The notes beneath the pieces were generated by a model, which saw only the letters and a program-made list of their open reading frames with translations, was not told the origin of the DNA and did not search any database. Positions 40,868 through 50,591 of a stretch of 64,000 nucleotides of DNA are shown here, one piece after another; the first letter of the stretch is position 1, and every line of letters begins with the position of its first letter. A program made the translations under genes and the position numbers. This DNA comes from Paraburkholderia sp. BL25I1N1 (lineage in GTDB: Bacteria; Pseudomonadota; Gammaproteobacteria; Burkholderiales; Burkholderiaceae), in the NCBI RefSeq assembly GCF_003002025.1, contig NZ_PVZB01000009.1, positions 124,001 through 188,000 of the forward strand. The letters run 5' to 3'.

Positions 40868-42449
40868 CGAAGTCGTAGAACTGTCGCGCCTCCAGTTCGC
40901 CATCACCGCGCTTTACCACTTTCTGTTCGTCCCGCTCACGCTCGGCCTGTCCTGGCTGCTTGTCATCATGGAGTCGGTCTATGTGATGACCGGCAAGCAG
41001 ATCTACAAAGACATGACCCAGTTCTGGGGCAAGCTGTTCGGCATCAACTTTGCGATGGGCGTGACCACCGGTCTCACGCTGGAATTTCAGTTCGGCACCA
41101 ACTGGTCGTACTACTCGCACTATGTCGGCGACATTTTCGGCGTGCCGCTCGCGGTCGAAGGCCTGATGGCGTTCTTTCTCGAGTCGACCTTCGTCGGGCT
41201 GTTCTTCTTTGGCTGGAAGCGGCTCTCGAAGGTCCAGCATGTGTTCGTCACGTTTCTCGTCGCGCTCGGCTCGAACCTGTCGGCGCTGTGGATTCTGGTG
41301 GCCAATGGCTGGATGAACAATCCGGTCGGCGCGACCTTCAACTACCAGACCATGCGCATGGAGCTCGACAGCATCTTCTCCGTGCTGTTCAACCCGGTCG
41401 CACAGGTCAAGTTCGTGCATACCGTGTCGGCGGGATACGTGACCGCTTCGATGTTCGTGCTCGGCGTGTCGTCGTGGTATCTGCTCAAGCGCCGCGACAC
41501 CGAATTCGCGTTGCGCTCGTTCGCGATTGCCGCCGGCTTCGGTTTGGCATCCACGTTATGTGTGATCGTGCTCGGCGACGAATCCGGCTACCGCACCGGC
41601 GAAGTTCAACAGGTCAAACTGGCCGCGATCGAATCCGAATGGGAAACCGCACCCGCACCGGCTCCCTTCACGATCATTGGGATTCCGAATCAGAAGGAAG
41701 AGCGCACCGATTACGCTATCAGGATTCCGTACGCGCTCGGCCTGATCGCTACCCGTTCGCTCGATGAACCCGTGGTGGGCCTGAAGGACTTGATGGCGCG
41801 CAACGAGGTGCGCATCAAGAACGGCATGCTGGCCTACGCCGCCCTGCAGAAGCTGAAACAAGGCGACGTTACCGACGAAGCCAAAGCCGCCTTCGACGCG
41901 CACAAGCAGGATCTCGGCTACGGTCTGATGCTCAAACAGTTCACCGCGAACGTCACCGACGCCACGCCGGATCAGATCGCCCAGGCCGCGAAGAAAACGA
42001 TCCCGCCTGTAGCACCCGTGTTCTTCTCGTTCCGGCTGATGGTGGGCCTGGGCATTCTGTTCCTCGCCACCTTCGTGCTGGCGTTCTGGTTCTGCGCGCA
42101 GCGCTCGCTGTTGCTGGAGAAGCGCCGCTGGTTCCTGCGCTGGGCCGTATGGGCAATTCCGCTGCCCTGGCTCGCGGCGGAGTTCGGTTGGATCGTCGCT
42201 GAAGTGGGCCGTCAGCCGTGGACCATCGCGGGCATTCTGCCGACCAACCTGTCGGCCTCGAGCCTGACGCCGAATGACCTGTATCTGAGTATCGCGGGCT
42301 TCGTGGTGTTCTACACGGTGCTGTTCATCATCGAAATCATGCTGATGTTCAAGTACGCGCGGCTCGGTCCTTCGTCGCTGCATACGGGCCGCTATCACCA
42401 CGAACAACAGCCGCTGAATCAGCCGCTGCCGACCAACACGGCCGCCTGA
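40857..42449 (+). CDS. cydA: Cytochrome bd ubiquinol oxidase subunit I
   Basis: Quinol-oxidising, heme-carrying subunit of the high-affinity terminal oxidase. It has 530 residues from the ATG at 40857 (AAGGTG six bases upstream); GTG 40848 is an alternative. There are nine TM helices. Heme ligand His21 lies in ALYHFLFVPLTLG. The periplasmic Q-loop is present (IPNQKEERTDYAIRIPYALG), as is the GRQPW motif near residue 455. The Q-loop has the short form. Confidence 0.97.
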   Translation: MPVSEVVELSRLQFAITALYHFLFVPLTLGLSWLLVIMESVYVMTGKQIYKDMTQFWGKLFGINFAMGVTTGLTLEFQFGTNWSYYSHYVGDIFGVPLAVEGLMAFFLESTFVGLFFFGWKRLSKVQHVFVTFLVALGSNLSALWILVANGWMNNPVGATFNYQTMRMELDSIFSVLFNPVAQVKFVHTVSAGYVTASMFVLGVSSWYLLKRRDTEFALRSFAIAAGFGLASTLCVIVLGDESGYRTGEVQQVKLAAIESEWETAPAPAPFTIIGIPNQKEERTDYAIRIPYALGLIATRSLDEPVVGLKDLMARNEVRIKNGMLAYAALQKLKQGDVTDEAKAAFDAHKQDLGYGLMLKQFTANVTDATPDQIAQAAKKTIPPVAPVFFSFRLMVGLGILFLATFVLAFWFCAQRSLLLEKRRWFLRWAVWAIPLPWLAAEFGWIVAEVGRQPWTIAGILPTNLSASSLTPNDLYLSIAGFVVFYTVLFIIEIMLMFKYARLGPSSLHTGRYHHEQQPLNQPLPTNTAA

Positions 42450-42484
42450 TTCGCCGCCACTGAGTTTCAAGGGAAAAGATCATC

Positions 42485-43621
42485 ATGGATTACGCAACCC
42501 TCAAACTGATCTGGTGGGTGCTGATCGGCGTGTTGCTGATCGGCTTCGCGCTCACCGACGGCTTCGACATGGGAGCGGCGATTTTGCTGCCATTCATCGG
42601 CAAGACCGACGCCGAGCGGCGCATCGTCGTGAACACGGTGGGCGCGACGTGGGAAGGCAATCAGGTCTGGCTCATCACGGCGGGCGGCGCGATGTTCGCC
42701 GCGTGGCCGCTGGTGTACGCGGCGTCGTTCTCCGGCTTCTATTTCGCCATGCTGCTGGTGCTGTTCGCGCTGTTCTTCCGGCCGGTCGGCTTCGACTATC
42801 GCAGCAAACGTGAAGATCCGCGCTGGCGTACGGCGTGGGACTGGGCGTTGTTCGTCGGCGGCTTCGTACCGGCACTGGTGTTCGGCGTCGCGTTCGGCAA
42901 CCTGCTGCAAGGCGTGCCGTTCTCGTTCGATACCGACTTGCGCGTTACCTATCACGGCGGCTTCTTCGAATTGCTCAACCCGTTCGCGGTGTTGTGCGGC
43001 CTCGTCAGCGTATCGATGCTGGCCGCGCACGGCGCCGCCTTCGTCAAGATGAAAGCGGACGACATTGTCGCCGAGCGCGCTTCGCTGGCGCTTCGAATTG
43101 CCTCATTCGCGACCGTGGTGCTGTTCCTGATTGCCGGTGCGCTGATCGCCACGATGATCGGCGGTTACCAGGTGATCGACGCCCCGCCGCTCGACACGGT
43201 CGCCAATCCGTTGACGAAGAACGTGATCGGCGCACCCGGACTGTGGCTCACCAACTACGCGAACTATCCGTGGATGGTGGCCGCGCCGGTGGCCGGTCTC
43301 GCAGGCGGCGTGCTGGCCACGCTGCTCGCGCGCTCGCGCTTCGAGAAGAGCGCCTTTCTGTCGACCTCGCTGATGATCATCGGCGTAATCCTGACGGCGG
43401 GCTTCTCGATGTTTCCGTTCATCATGCCCTCCTCGCTCGACGGCCGCAGCAGCCTCACCGTGTGGGATTCGACTTCGAGCCGCATGACGCTGCAGATCAT
43501 GCTGATCGCCGTGATCATTTTCCTGCCGATCATCCTGATCTACACGAGCTGGGTGTATCGCGTGATGCGCGGCAAGGTGACCGCCGCCGCGCTCGAAGAA
43601 AATCACCATACGATGTATTGA
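42485..43621 (+). CDS. cydB: Cytochrome bd ubiquinol oxidase subunit II
   Basis: Second membrane subunit, 378 residues with about nine TM helices. [23 protein letters not shown] at the N-terminus and the [15 protein letters not shown] motif are diagnostic. It pairs with CydA to stabilise hemes b595 and d. It follows cydA by 35 bp, with AAGGGAAAAG before the ATG. Confidence 0.97.
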   Translation: MDYATLKLIWWVLIGVLLIGFALTDGFDMGAAILLPFIGKTDAERRIVVNTVGATWEGNQVWLITAGGAMFAAWPLVYAASFSGFYFAMLLVLFALFFRPVGFDYRSKREDPRWRTAWDWALFVGGFVPALVFGVAFGNLLQGVPFSFDTDLRVTYHGGFFELLNPFAVLCGLVSVSMLAAHGAAFVKMKADDIVAERASLALRIASFATVVLFLIAGALIATMIGGYQVIDAPPLDTVANPLTKNVIGAPGLWLTNYANYPWMVAAPVAGLAGGVLATLLARSRFEKSAFLSTSLMIIGVILTAGFSMFPFIMPSSLDGRSSLTVWDSTSSRMTLQIMLIAVIIFLPIILIYTSWVYRVMRGKVTAAALEENHHTMY

Positions 43622-43649
43622 CCGGCAAGACGCTTAACAGGAGTTTGCG

Positions 43650-43766
43650 ATGTGGTATTTCAGTTGGATTCTCGGGATCGGCGTGGCGTTGGCGTTCGGC
43701 GTCATCAACGTGATGTGGCTGGAGTCGCGCCAGTCGGCGGCAACGAGTGCGCAGAAGAGACGCTAA
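43650..43766 (+). CDS. cydX: Cytochrome bd oxidase subunit CydX
   Basis: A 38-residue micro-protein: MWYFSWILGIGVALAFG then INVMWLESRQ and a basic tail. The N-terminal MWYFSWILG and the Glu after the TM helix are conserved in CydX/YbgT, which is needed for stable, active bd oxidase. CAGGAG lies six to eight bases before the ATG. It is 28 bp after cydB and shorter than most gene-calling limits. Confidence 0.93.
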   Translation: MWYFSWILGIGVALAFGVINVMWLESRQSAATSAQKRR

Positions 43767-43803
43767 GGCGGCATATGCCGGCTGAGATGGGCCGGTAAAC
43801 GGG

Positions 43804-43841
43804 AAAGCGGGACCTTGAATGATTCAAGGTCCCGCTTTTTT
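43804..43841. terminator. Strong terminator after cydX (shared with nagE)
   Basis: A long near-perfect stem AAAGCGGGACCTTGAAT / ATTCAAGGTCCCGCTTT (43804-43838) with a T7 run on the plus strand. nagE converges from the other side. Confidence 0.92.
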
Positions 43842-43898
43842 TATCGCAGCTTAAGCGAATGCGAAGCGGCGCGAGCCGCTCCTTCGTCTAGCAATGCG

Positions 43899-45674
43899 TC
43901 ATGCCGGCAAAGGCGTTGCACCGCCGCTTTGCGTCGTGCGAGCCGAAAGCTTTTCAGCGTAGCGTTGCGCCGCATCGCCGACGACGATATGGAACGTGTC
44001 CGCAGAAACCCATGCCGTATCGAGCGTCGCCAGACGTTGACGATCGACCGCCGACGGATCGCGCACGACGATACGCAAACGCGTCGCCGCGACCGCATCC
44101 AGTGACACCACGTTGCCCGCGCCGCCGAACACGGCGAGCCAGCGCAGCGGATCGGGATCGAGCGGGCCGCTGCCTTGCGCACCCGAAGCCCCAACCGGCG
44201 CAGCCGCCACAGCTTGCGCCACAGTAGCAGCCACCGGCTTAACCGCCTCACCACCACCCTGCGCGATCACCGTACGGATTTCATCCGCGATGATGTCCGC
44301 TTCCGGTCCGATGATCACCTGCACGTTGGTCGAGCCGCGCTTGAGCACGCCACGCGCGCCGATCGTCTTCAGCTCGCTTTCGGAGACCTTGTTCGAATCG
44401 ACCACCGACAGACGCAGACGCGTCGTGCAAGCATCCACCACCGACAGATTCGACGCGCCGCCCAACGCAGCGATATAACGCTGCGCACGCGGCACAGCCG
44501 CACCGGCGACCGGCGATACGAAGCCACCCGCGGCAAACGAGTCGACCTGTTCGTCGGCAGCGGCGGGTTCGCGGCCCGGCGTCGCCATGTTGAACTTACG
44601 GATGAAGAAACGGAACAGACCGTAATACACCACCATGTAGACGAGGCCGATCGGAATCGCCCACCAGCCGCGAGTCGACAGACCGTAGTTCAACACGTAG
44701 TCGATTGCGCCGGCGGAGAACGTGAAGCCGAGGTGAATGCCGAGCGCCGAACAGATGGCGAGCGAGAGGCCCGTCAACAGCGCGTGAATCACGTACAGCA
44801 CCGGTGCGAGGAACATGAAGCTGAATTCGATCGGTTCGGTCACGCCCGTCAGGAACGAGGTCAGTGCCATCGAGAACAGCAAACCGCCCACAACCGCGCG
44901 ACGCTCCTTCGGTGCTTCATGGAACATCGCGAGACACGCAGCCGGCAGGCCGAACATCATGACCGGGAAGAAGCCCGTCATGAAGGTGCCCGCAGTCGGA
45001 TCGCCCGCGAAGAAGCGATGCAGGTCGCCCGTCACCGCGGCGCCGCCCGGCGGCGTGAACGTGCCGAACACGAACCACGTCAGCGAATTGAGGATGTGAT
45101 GCAAACCCGTGACCAGCAGCAGGCGGTTCAGCACGCCGAACACGAACGCGCCGAGTGCGCCCGCGGTAGTCAGCCAGTGGCCCGCCGTATCGATCACGGC
45201 TTGCACCGGTTGCCACACGTAGCCGAACGCTATGCCGAGCACGAGACAGACCACCCCCGTGACAATCGGCACGAAGCGTTTCCCTCCGAAGAACGCGAGG
45301 TAATCGGGCAGCTTGATGTCTTTGTACCTGTTGTACAGCAAGCCCGCGACGATACCCGCCACGATCCCGGACAACACGCCCATGTTGAGCTTGTCGTTGA
45401 TGTCCTTCATCACCGCGACTTCGATCAGATAACCGATCGCGCCCGCCAGGCCCGCCACGCCGTTGTTGTCTTTCGCGAAACCGACCGCCACGCCGATTGC
45501 GAACAGCAGCGGCAGGTTGTCGAAGATCGCGCCGCCGGCGTCGGCGATCATCTTGATGTTGAACACATCGGGTTGGCCGAGGCGCAGCAGCAGGCCGGCA
45601 ACCGGCAGCACCGCAATCGGCAGCATCAGCGCGCGTCCCAGGCGCTGAATCTTCATAAACGGATTCCCATCCAT
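43899..45674 (-). CDS. nagE: PTS N-acetylglucosamine transporter subunit IICB with a second, degenerate IIB domain
   Basis: Imports GlcNAc with phosphorylation. It has 591 residues from the ATG at 45674, preceded by GGAGG. The IIC membrane part (residues 1-360) contains GLHHILNSLTWF and GVTEPIEF. The IIB domain has the phosphocysteine Cys416 in DACTTRLRL. A second IIB-like domain (about 505-580) repeats GGAGNVVSLDAVAATRLRI, where the cysteine position is Ala529, so it cannot carry phosphate. There is no IIA domain; that is supplied by the NagF fusion upstream. It is the last gene of the nag operon. Confidence 0.93.
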   Translation of the reverse strand: MDGNPFMKIQRLGRALMLPIAVLPVAGLLLRLGQPDVFNIKMIADAGGAIFDNLPLLFAIGVAVGFAKDNNGVAGLAGAIGYLIEVAVMKDINDKLNMGVLSGIVAGIVAGLLYNRYKDIKLPDYLAFFGGKRFVPIVTGVVCLVLGIAFGYVWQPVQAVIDTAGHWLTTAGALGAFVFGVLNRLLLVTGLHHILNSLTWFVFGTFTPPGGAAVTGDLHRFFAGDPTAGTFMTGFFPVMMFGLPAACLAMFHEAPKERRAVVGGLLFSMALTSFLTGVTEPIEFSFMFLAPVLYVIHALLTGLSLAICSALGIHLGFTFSAGAIDYVLNYGLSTRGWWAIPIGLVYMVVYYGLFRFFIRKFNMATPGREPAAADEQVDSFAAGGFVSPVAGAAVPRAQRYIAALGGASNLSVVDACTTRLRLSVVDSNKVSESELKTIGARGVLKRGSTNVQVIIGPEADIIADEIRTVIAQGGGEAVKPVAATVAQAVAAAPVGASGAQGSGPLDPDPLRWLAVFGGAGNVVSLDAVAATRLRIVVRDPSAVDRQRLATLDTAWVSADTFHIVVGDAAQRYAEKLSARTTQSGGATPLPA

Positions 45675-45704
45675 TGATACCTCCAATCCTTGTCTCTTTG
45701 TTGA

Positions 45705-45724
45705 ACGCCGTTCTTGAACGGCGT
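45705..45724 (-). repeat. Intercistronic inverted repeat between nagF and nagE
   Basis: A perfect 9-bp inverted repeat (ACGCCGTTC / GAACGGCGT) with a two-base centre, in the 109-bp gap. There is no T-run on the minus strand, so it looks more like an mRNA-stability or processing hairpin than a terminator. Confidence 0.6.
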
Positions 45725-45783
45725 CTTGAGTTTTGTAGCTATGAGTGATGATTGAGCGAAGCTGGCTGCGGACCGTGTGGGGT

Positions 45784-48348
45784 TCAGTCCAAAGGCCAGG
45801 TTTCGCGGCTTGCTGCTCTTACCGCCTGCGCCGATTCGAGCGCCAGGGCATCCTGGGCGCGTTGACGGCACAGCTGATAATCGAGGTTGCGCACCCGCGC
45901 CTTGATGCCCGGCACCGAGACCGGATCCACCGAAAGTTCGGTCACGCCGAGGCCGATGAGCAGCGGCGCGGCAAGCGGATCGCCCGCCAATGCGCCGCAC
46001 ACGCCGACCCATTTGCCGTGCTTGTTCGCGCCTTGCACGGTGGCTGCGATCAACCGCAGCACGGCCGGATGCAAGCCGTCCGCCTGGGCGGCGAGGTCGG
46101 CCTGACAACGGTCCATGGCGAGCGTGTATTGCGTCAGATCGTTGGTGCCGATCGAGAGGAAATCCGCGTGTTGCGACAGTTGATCGGCCAGCAACGCCGC
46201 CGACGGCACTTCGATCATCACGCCGACTTCGATCGGTTCCGTGCGGCCCAACTCGCGCGCGAATTCATCGATACGCTTGCGGATGCGGATCAATTCGCCG
46301 ACGTCGGTCACCATCGGCAACAGGATGCGCACGGCGCCGAGCGGCTGCACCGCCAGCAGGCCGCGCAATTGATCGTCAAGTAGATCCGGGCGCACTTGCG
46401 CAAGGCGGATGCCGCGCAAGCCGAGCGCGGGATTCGGTTCGGGCGGCAGCGTCAGATAGTCGACTTCCTTGTCCGCGCCGACATCCAGCGTACGGATGAT
46501 CGCGGTGCGGCCGCTCAATGCATCGACAATTGCCTGGTAGCTCTGACGATGTTCGTCCGTGGTCGGCGCGGCCGCGCGGTGAATGAACAGCAGTTCAGTG
46601 CGCAACAGGCCAACGGAATCGGCGCCGTTTTCGACGGCGGTTTTCGCGTCGTCGAGCGTGGCGATGTTCGCGGCGACTTCGATCGCGCGGCCATCGGCCG
46701 TGACTGCCGCTTGCTGCGAGGTGCGGCGGTTTGTTTCGCGGACATCGGCCAAACGCGTGCGCTCCAGACGCGCGCGTTCCACATCGAGTTCGGTCGGTGC
46801 GAATTCGAGGCGGCCAGTCGTGGCGTTCACCACCACTTGCGTGCCTTCGGGAATCGCATGCAGCGCGTCGCCGACTGCGACCAGCGCGGGAATGCCCGCC
46901 TGACGCGCGAGAATCGCGGCATGCGAGGTCGCGCCGCCGCGTGCCATCACCAAGGCGGTGACACGCGTACGATCCAGCGTCGACAGATCGGACGGCGTGA
47001 ACTCTTCAGCCGCGAGCACGGCTTCTTCCGGCAGCGTGCGCGCCGCGGCGTTCGTGTAACCCAGCGCGCGCAGCACGCGCTTCTCGATGTCGCGCAGATC
47101 GGCGGCACGTTCCGCGAGCAACGCGTCTTCGATATTCGTCAGGATCGCTATCTGTGCGCGGATCGCTTCGCGCCACGCAAAGCCAGCGCTTTTGCCGAGG
47201 CTGATCAGATCGCGCGCCGCGTCGAGCAGCGTGGGATCTTCGAGCAGCACGCGATGCACGGAGAAAATACCCGCTTCGCCAACCGCGCCGCGCTGCGAGG
47301 CGTCACGCACCGTCGTGTCGAGGTCCGCATCGACGGTGGCAATCGCCTTGTCGAGCAAACGGCTTTCCGCTGCGGACGTGCCGGTCGCCTTTTCGGGCGG
47401 ATCGATGTCCGCGTCGTCCCAACGCACCAGCTTGCCGACCGCGACGCCCGGCGCCGCGCAGACGCCGGCGAGCGTATTCGGTGCAAGGGTCTCGCCCGCC
47501 GGTCGAGCAACAGCTTGCGGCGCAGGCGAGCTTTGGCGCGCCGGTTTTTCTTCGATTTCGCCGTGCGCTTCGCGCGTCAGTTCGTTTGCAATCGCAGCCA
47601 CAGCAGCCGCAGCTTGCGGACCGACGCCGAGCAACTCGATGGTCGCGCCTTCTCCAGCGCCGAGGCCAAGCAAACCGACCACGCTTTCGATCGCCGCTTT
47701 ACGCCCTTCGTAACGCACTTCGACGCGTGCATCGAATCCACGTGCCGCTTCACGCGCACGCGCCGCCGGACGCGCATGCAGACCGCCTGCGTGGATCAGC
47801 GTGACTTGCTGACGCGCTTCTTCCGTCACGTTCGTGGCACTCAGTTGACGCGATGCTTCGGCCGCCGCGCCGTCGCGCGCGCGCAGCACCAGCAGCGGCG
47901 TTTCACCCGCCTTCAGCAAGCCGCCCTGCACACGTTCGACGATCTCGAACGCATCCGAATTGGCAATCGCGATCACCGACACGAGGCTCGGCGCATTCAG
48001 CGCGACCTGATCCTGATCGAACTCGATCAGCACGTCGCCGGCGCGCACTTGAGCGCCTTGAGCGACCATCGGCGCGAAACCCTTGCCGTTCAGTTCGACC
48101 GTATCGATACCGATATGCAGCAGAATCTCGGCGCCTTCGGCAGTGGCCAGCGTCACAGCGTGACCGGTGCGCGCCAGATGGGTGACCGTACCGTCGCACG
48201 GCGCGACGAGTCGGCCTTCGAGCGGATCGACGCCGATCCCGTCACCGAACATGCCGCCCGAAAACACAGGGTCGGGCACATTCGCGAGCGGCACGACCGG
48301 ACCGGTCATGGGCGCGAGCAAAACAATATGGCCTTCAGAATGGCTCAT
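45784..48348 (-). CDS. nagF: PTS multiphosphoryl protein IIA-HPr-EI (NagF)
   Basis: A soluble fusion of three PTS steps in 854 residues, carrying phosphate from PEP to NagE. The IIA-Glc-type domain comes first, with active His78 in EILLHIGIDTVEL. HPr follows, with His191 in HAGGLHARPAA. Enzyme I is last, with His476 in GGATSHAAILARQAG, then the PEP-binding barrel (VGLLRTELLF, IGTNDLTQY). The ATG at 48348 has GAGGAG nine bases before it. Having its own EI and HPr makes GlcNAc uptake independent of the nitrogen PTS at 18-20 kb. Confidence 0.94.
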   Translation of the reverse strand: MSHSEGHIVLLAPMTGPVVPLANVPDPVFSGGMFGDGIGVDPLEGRLVAPCDGTVTHLARTGHAVTLATAEGAEILLHIGIDTVELNGKGFAPMVAQGAQVRAGDVLIEFDQDQVALNAPSLVSVIAIANSDAFEIVERVQGGLLKAGETPLLVLRARDGAAAEASRQLSATNVTEEARQQVTLIHAGGLHARPAARAREAARGFDARVEVRYEGRKAAIESVVGLLGLGAGEGATIELLGVGPQAAAAVAAIANELTREAHGEIEEKPARQSSPAPQAVARPAGETLAPNTLAGVCAAPGVAVGKLVRWDDADIDPPEKATGTSAAESRLLDKAIATVDADLDTTVRDASQRGAVGEAGIFSVHRVLLEDPTLLDAARDLISLGKSAGFAWREAIRAQIAILTNIEDALLAERAADLRDIEKRVLRALGYTNAAARTLPEEAVLAAEEFTPSDLSTLDRTRVTALVMARGGATSHAAILARQAGIPALVAVGDALHAIPEGTQVVVNATTGRLEFAPTELDVERARLERTRLADVRETNRRTSQQAAVTADGRAIEVAANIATLDDAKTAVENGADSVGLLRTELLFIHRAAAPTTDEHRQSYQAIVDALSGRTAIIRTLDVGADKEVDYLTLPPEPNPALGLRGIRLAQVRPDLLDDQLRGLLAVQPLGAVRILLPMVTDVGELIRIRKRIDEFARELGRTEPIEVGVMIEVPSAALLADQLSQHADFLSIGTNDLTQYTLAMDRCQADLAAQADGLHPAVLRLIAATVQGANKHGKWVGVCGALAGDPLAAPLLIGLGVTELSVDPVSVPGIKARVRNLDYQLCRQRAQDALALESAQAVRAASRETWPLD

Positions 48349-48386
48349 CAAGCGGGACTCCTCGACACGTCGCATCTGATTTCTCG

Positions 48387-49403
48387 TCAGTGAGTTTCGG
48401 TGACTTTGTTGAGATGGCGCGGCGCATCGGGATTGCGTCCGCGCGCGGCGGCAAGGCCGGCGGCCATCACGTAAAAGGACAGGATCGCGGCGATCGGATC
48501 GAGCGCCGCATGAGCGGTGGTGGCGAGCGGCAGCGTGGCTTCGGGCACGTCGGCCGACGCCGCGAGCAGCACACGCGCACCGCGCGCCTTCATGTCGCGC
48601 GCGAGTTGCAGCAAGCCGGCCTGCTCGGGCCCACGCGGTGCGAAGACCAGCAGCGGATAGTCGCGATCGATCAGCTCCATCGGACCGTGACGCACTTCCG
48701 CGCTCGAAAACGCCTCGGCCTGAATGCCGGAGGTTTCCTTCAGCTTCAACGCGGCTTCCTGCGCGATGGCAAGACCCAGTCCGCGGCCGATCACGATCAT
48801 GCGCTCGACGCCGCGCAATTCCTCCACGGCCGCCGACCAGTCGAGTTCACCCGCGGCACGCAGCGCTTCGGGCAGCGTCTTCAACGCGGCCAGCAGTTCG
48901 GCGTCCTTCTGCCAATGCGCGACGAGCTGCGCGGAGATCGACAGCATCGCGATATAGCTCTTGGTAGCCGCGACGCTCAATTCCGGACCGGCGACGAGCG
49001 GCAACTCGAATTCACACGCGTCGGCCAGGGGTGAGCCCGACACGTTCACGGCGGCGACGGTCAACGCGCCGGCTTTGCGCAGCGCTTCCATCGTGCCGAC
49101 GAGGTCTGGGCTCTTGCCCGATTGCGAGAACGCCAGCGCGAGTTGGTCGCGCACTTGCAGTGGCGCCTGTTGCAGCGTGGCGACCGACATCGGCAGCGAG
49201 GCCACCGGCACGCCCAGGCGGCTCATCGTCAGGCTCGCGAAATAACTCGCCGCGTGATCCGAGCTGCCGCGCGCGACTGTCAGCGCGACATGGCGCGGCT
49301 GCTGTGCCAGCTTCGCCGCCAATGCCTCGACGCGCGAGGTATCCGTGAGTTGCGCGGCGACCGTTTCAGCGGACGCCAGCGCCTCTTTAAGCATATTCGA
49401 CAA
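48387..49403 (-). CDS. nagB: Glucosamine-6-phosphate deaminase, SIS-domain type (NagB-II)
   Basis: A 338-residue double-SIS protein related to the isomerase half of GlmS: VARGSSDHAASYF, AFSQSGKSPDLV, and SSAEVRHGPMELI. In this operon context it is the NagB-II enzyme that turns GlcN-6-P into fructose-6-P and ammonia in place of classical NagB. The glutaminase domain of GlmS is absent. It overlaps nagA by 17 bases. Confidence 0.9.
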   Translation of the reverse strand: MSNMLKEALASAETVAAQLTDTSRVEALAAKLAQQPRHVALTVARGSSDHAASYFASLTMSRLGVPVASLPMSVATLQQAPLQVRDQLALAFSQSGKSPDLVGTMEALRKAGALTVAAVNVSGSPLADACEFELPLVAGPELSVAATKSYIAMLSISAQLVAHWQKDAELLAALKTLPEALRAAGELDWSAAVEELRGVERMIVIGRGLGLAIAQEAALKLKETSGIQAEAFSSAEVRHGPMELIDRDYPLLVFAPRGPEQAGLLQLARDMKARGARVLLAASADVPEATLPLATTAHAALDPIAAILSFYVMAAGLAAARGRNPDAPRHLNKVTETH

Positions 49404-50490
49404 TTGCTTCTCCTTCGACGTAAGTCGCGCTCAACGCCAGTTCACGGTCGAACACGACCACATCGGCCCATGCACCGCGCGCGATGCGGCCGCGGTCTTC
49501 AATGCCCAGGTAGTCGGCGGCGTAGCGCGACAAACGGTTCGATACATCGGCGATCGGCAAGCCGATCGACACAAGATTGCGCAGCGCCTGATCCATGGTC
49601 AGGGTGCTGCCGGCGAGCGTGCCATCGGCGAGACGCACGCCGCCGAGGCACTTCGTCACATGCTGGCTGCCGAGACGGTATTCACCGTCGGGCATGCCCG
49701 TGGCCGAGGTGCTGTCCGTGACCACATAGAGACGCGGAATCGCGCGCAACGCAGCGCGGATCGCCCCCGGATGGACGTGCAGCAGATCGGGAATGATTTC
49801 GGCGAACTCGGCGTGCGCGAGCGCCGCGCCGACGAGGCCGGGATTGCGATGGTGCAGCGGTGACATGGCGTTGAACAGATGCGTGAAGCCGCAGGCGCCA
49901 TGCTTGAGCGCGGCGACGGCGTCGTCGTAGGTGCCGAGCGAGTGGCCCAGTTGCACGCGCACGCCGCGCGCCGCCATCTCGGAGATGATCTCCATATGGC
50001 CGGCAATTTCCGGTGCCAGCGTAACCACCCGAATCGGCGCGATGGACAGATACTTCAGCACTTCGTCCATGACTGCCGAGACCGCCGCGTCCGGTTGCGC
50101 GCCGAGCTTGCCGGGATTGATGTACGGCCCTTCCAGATGCACGCCGAGCACACGCGCGCCGCCGGGCGTGCGAATCCGCGCGTTGTTGCCCAGTTCCGCG
50201 ACGACGGCCATCAGCTCGTCGCGCGGCGCGGTCATGGTGGTGGCGAGCAGGCTCGTCGTGCCGTAACGCGCATGCGTGCGCGTGATGGTTTCGACCGCAT
50301 TGCCGCCTTCCATTACGTCGGAGCCGCCGCCGCCATGCACGTGCAGATCGATGAAGCCGGGCAGGATGTACGGCGCGTCGTTGGTCGACGGATCGACGCG
50401 TTCGCCGGTGAGCGCCGTGATGCGGCCGTTTTCGTATTCGAGCGTGCCGTGAATCCACCCATCGGTGGTGAGTATGTTTCCGGTCAGCAT
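49387..50490 (-). CDS. nagA: N-acetylglucosamine-6-phosphate deacetylase
   Basis: Amidohydrolase-fold enzyme of 367 residues removing acetate from GlcNAc-6-P. It has the metal site DLHVHGGGGSDVMEG (HxH-like), the GVHLEGPYINPGKLGAQ motif, and GHSLGTYDDAVAAL with a second His, then TDSTSATGMPDGEY with the catalytic Asp. It is the first structural gene of the operon, after nagR. Confidence 0.95.
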   Translation of the reverse strand: MLTGNILTTDGWIHGTLEYENGRITALTGERVDPSTNDAPYILPGFIDLHVHGGGGSDVMEGGNAVETITRTHARYGTTSLLATTMTAPRDELMAVVAELGNNARIRTPGGARVLGVHLEGPYINPGKLGAQPDAAVSAVMDEVLKYLSIAPIRVVTLAPEIAGHMEIISEMAARGVRVQLGHSLGTYDDAVAALKHGACGFTHLFNAMSPLHHRNPGLVGAALAHAEFAEIIPDLLHVHPGAIRAALRAIPRLYVVTDSTSATGMPDGEYRLGSQHVTKCLGGVRLADGTLAGSTLTMDQALRNLVSIGLPIADVSNRLSRYAADYLGIEDRGRIARGAWADVVVFDRELALSATYVEGEAIVEYA

Positions 50491-50591
50491 GAGTCTCTCT
50501 GGTGAGGCGTGATACGGGGTGTGACTGAATGGCGCTTTGTCTGCGCCGCGCTCGAAGTTGCAGGCTGCGCGCGCGGGCTCAGCCGGTCAGC

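Noticed and set aside
44175..45677. A 500-codon frame antisense to nagE
   Set aside because: Shadow of the IICB gene, with no recognisable domain.
46396..48393. A 665-codon frame antisense to nagF
   Set aside because: Low-complexity Arg/Gln/His composition from codon mirroring; the opposite strand encodes a three-domain PTS protein with all active-site histidines.
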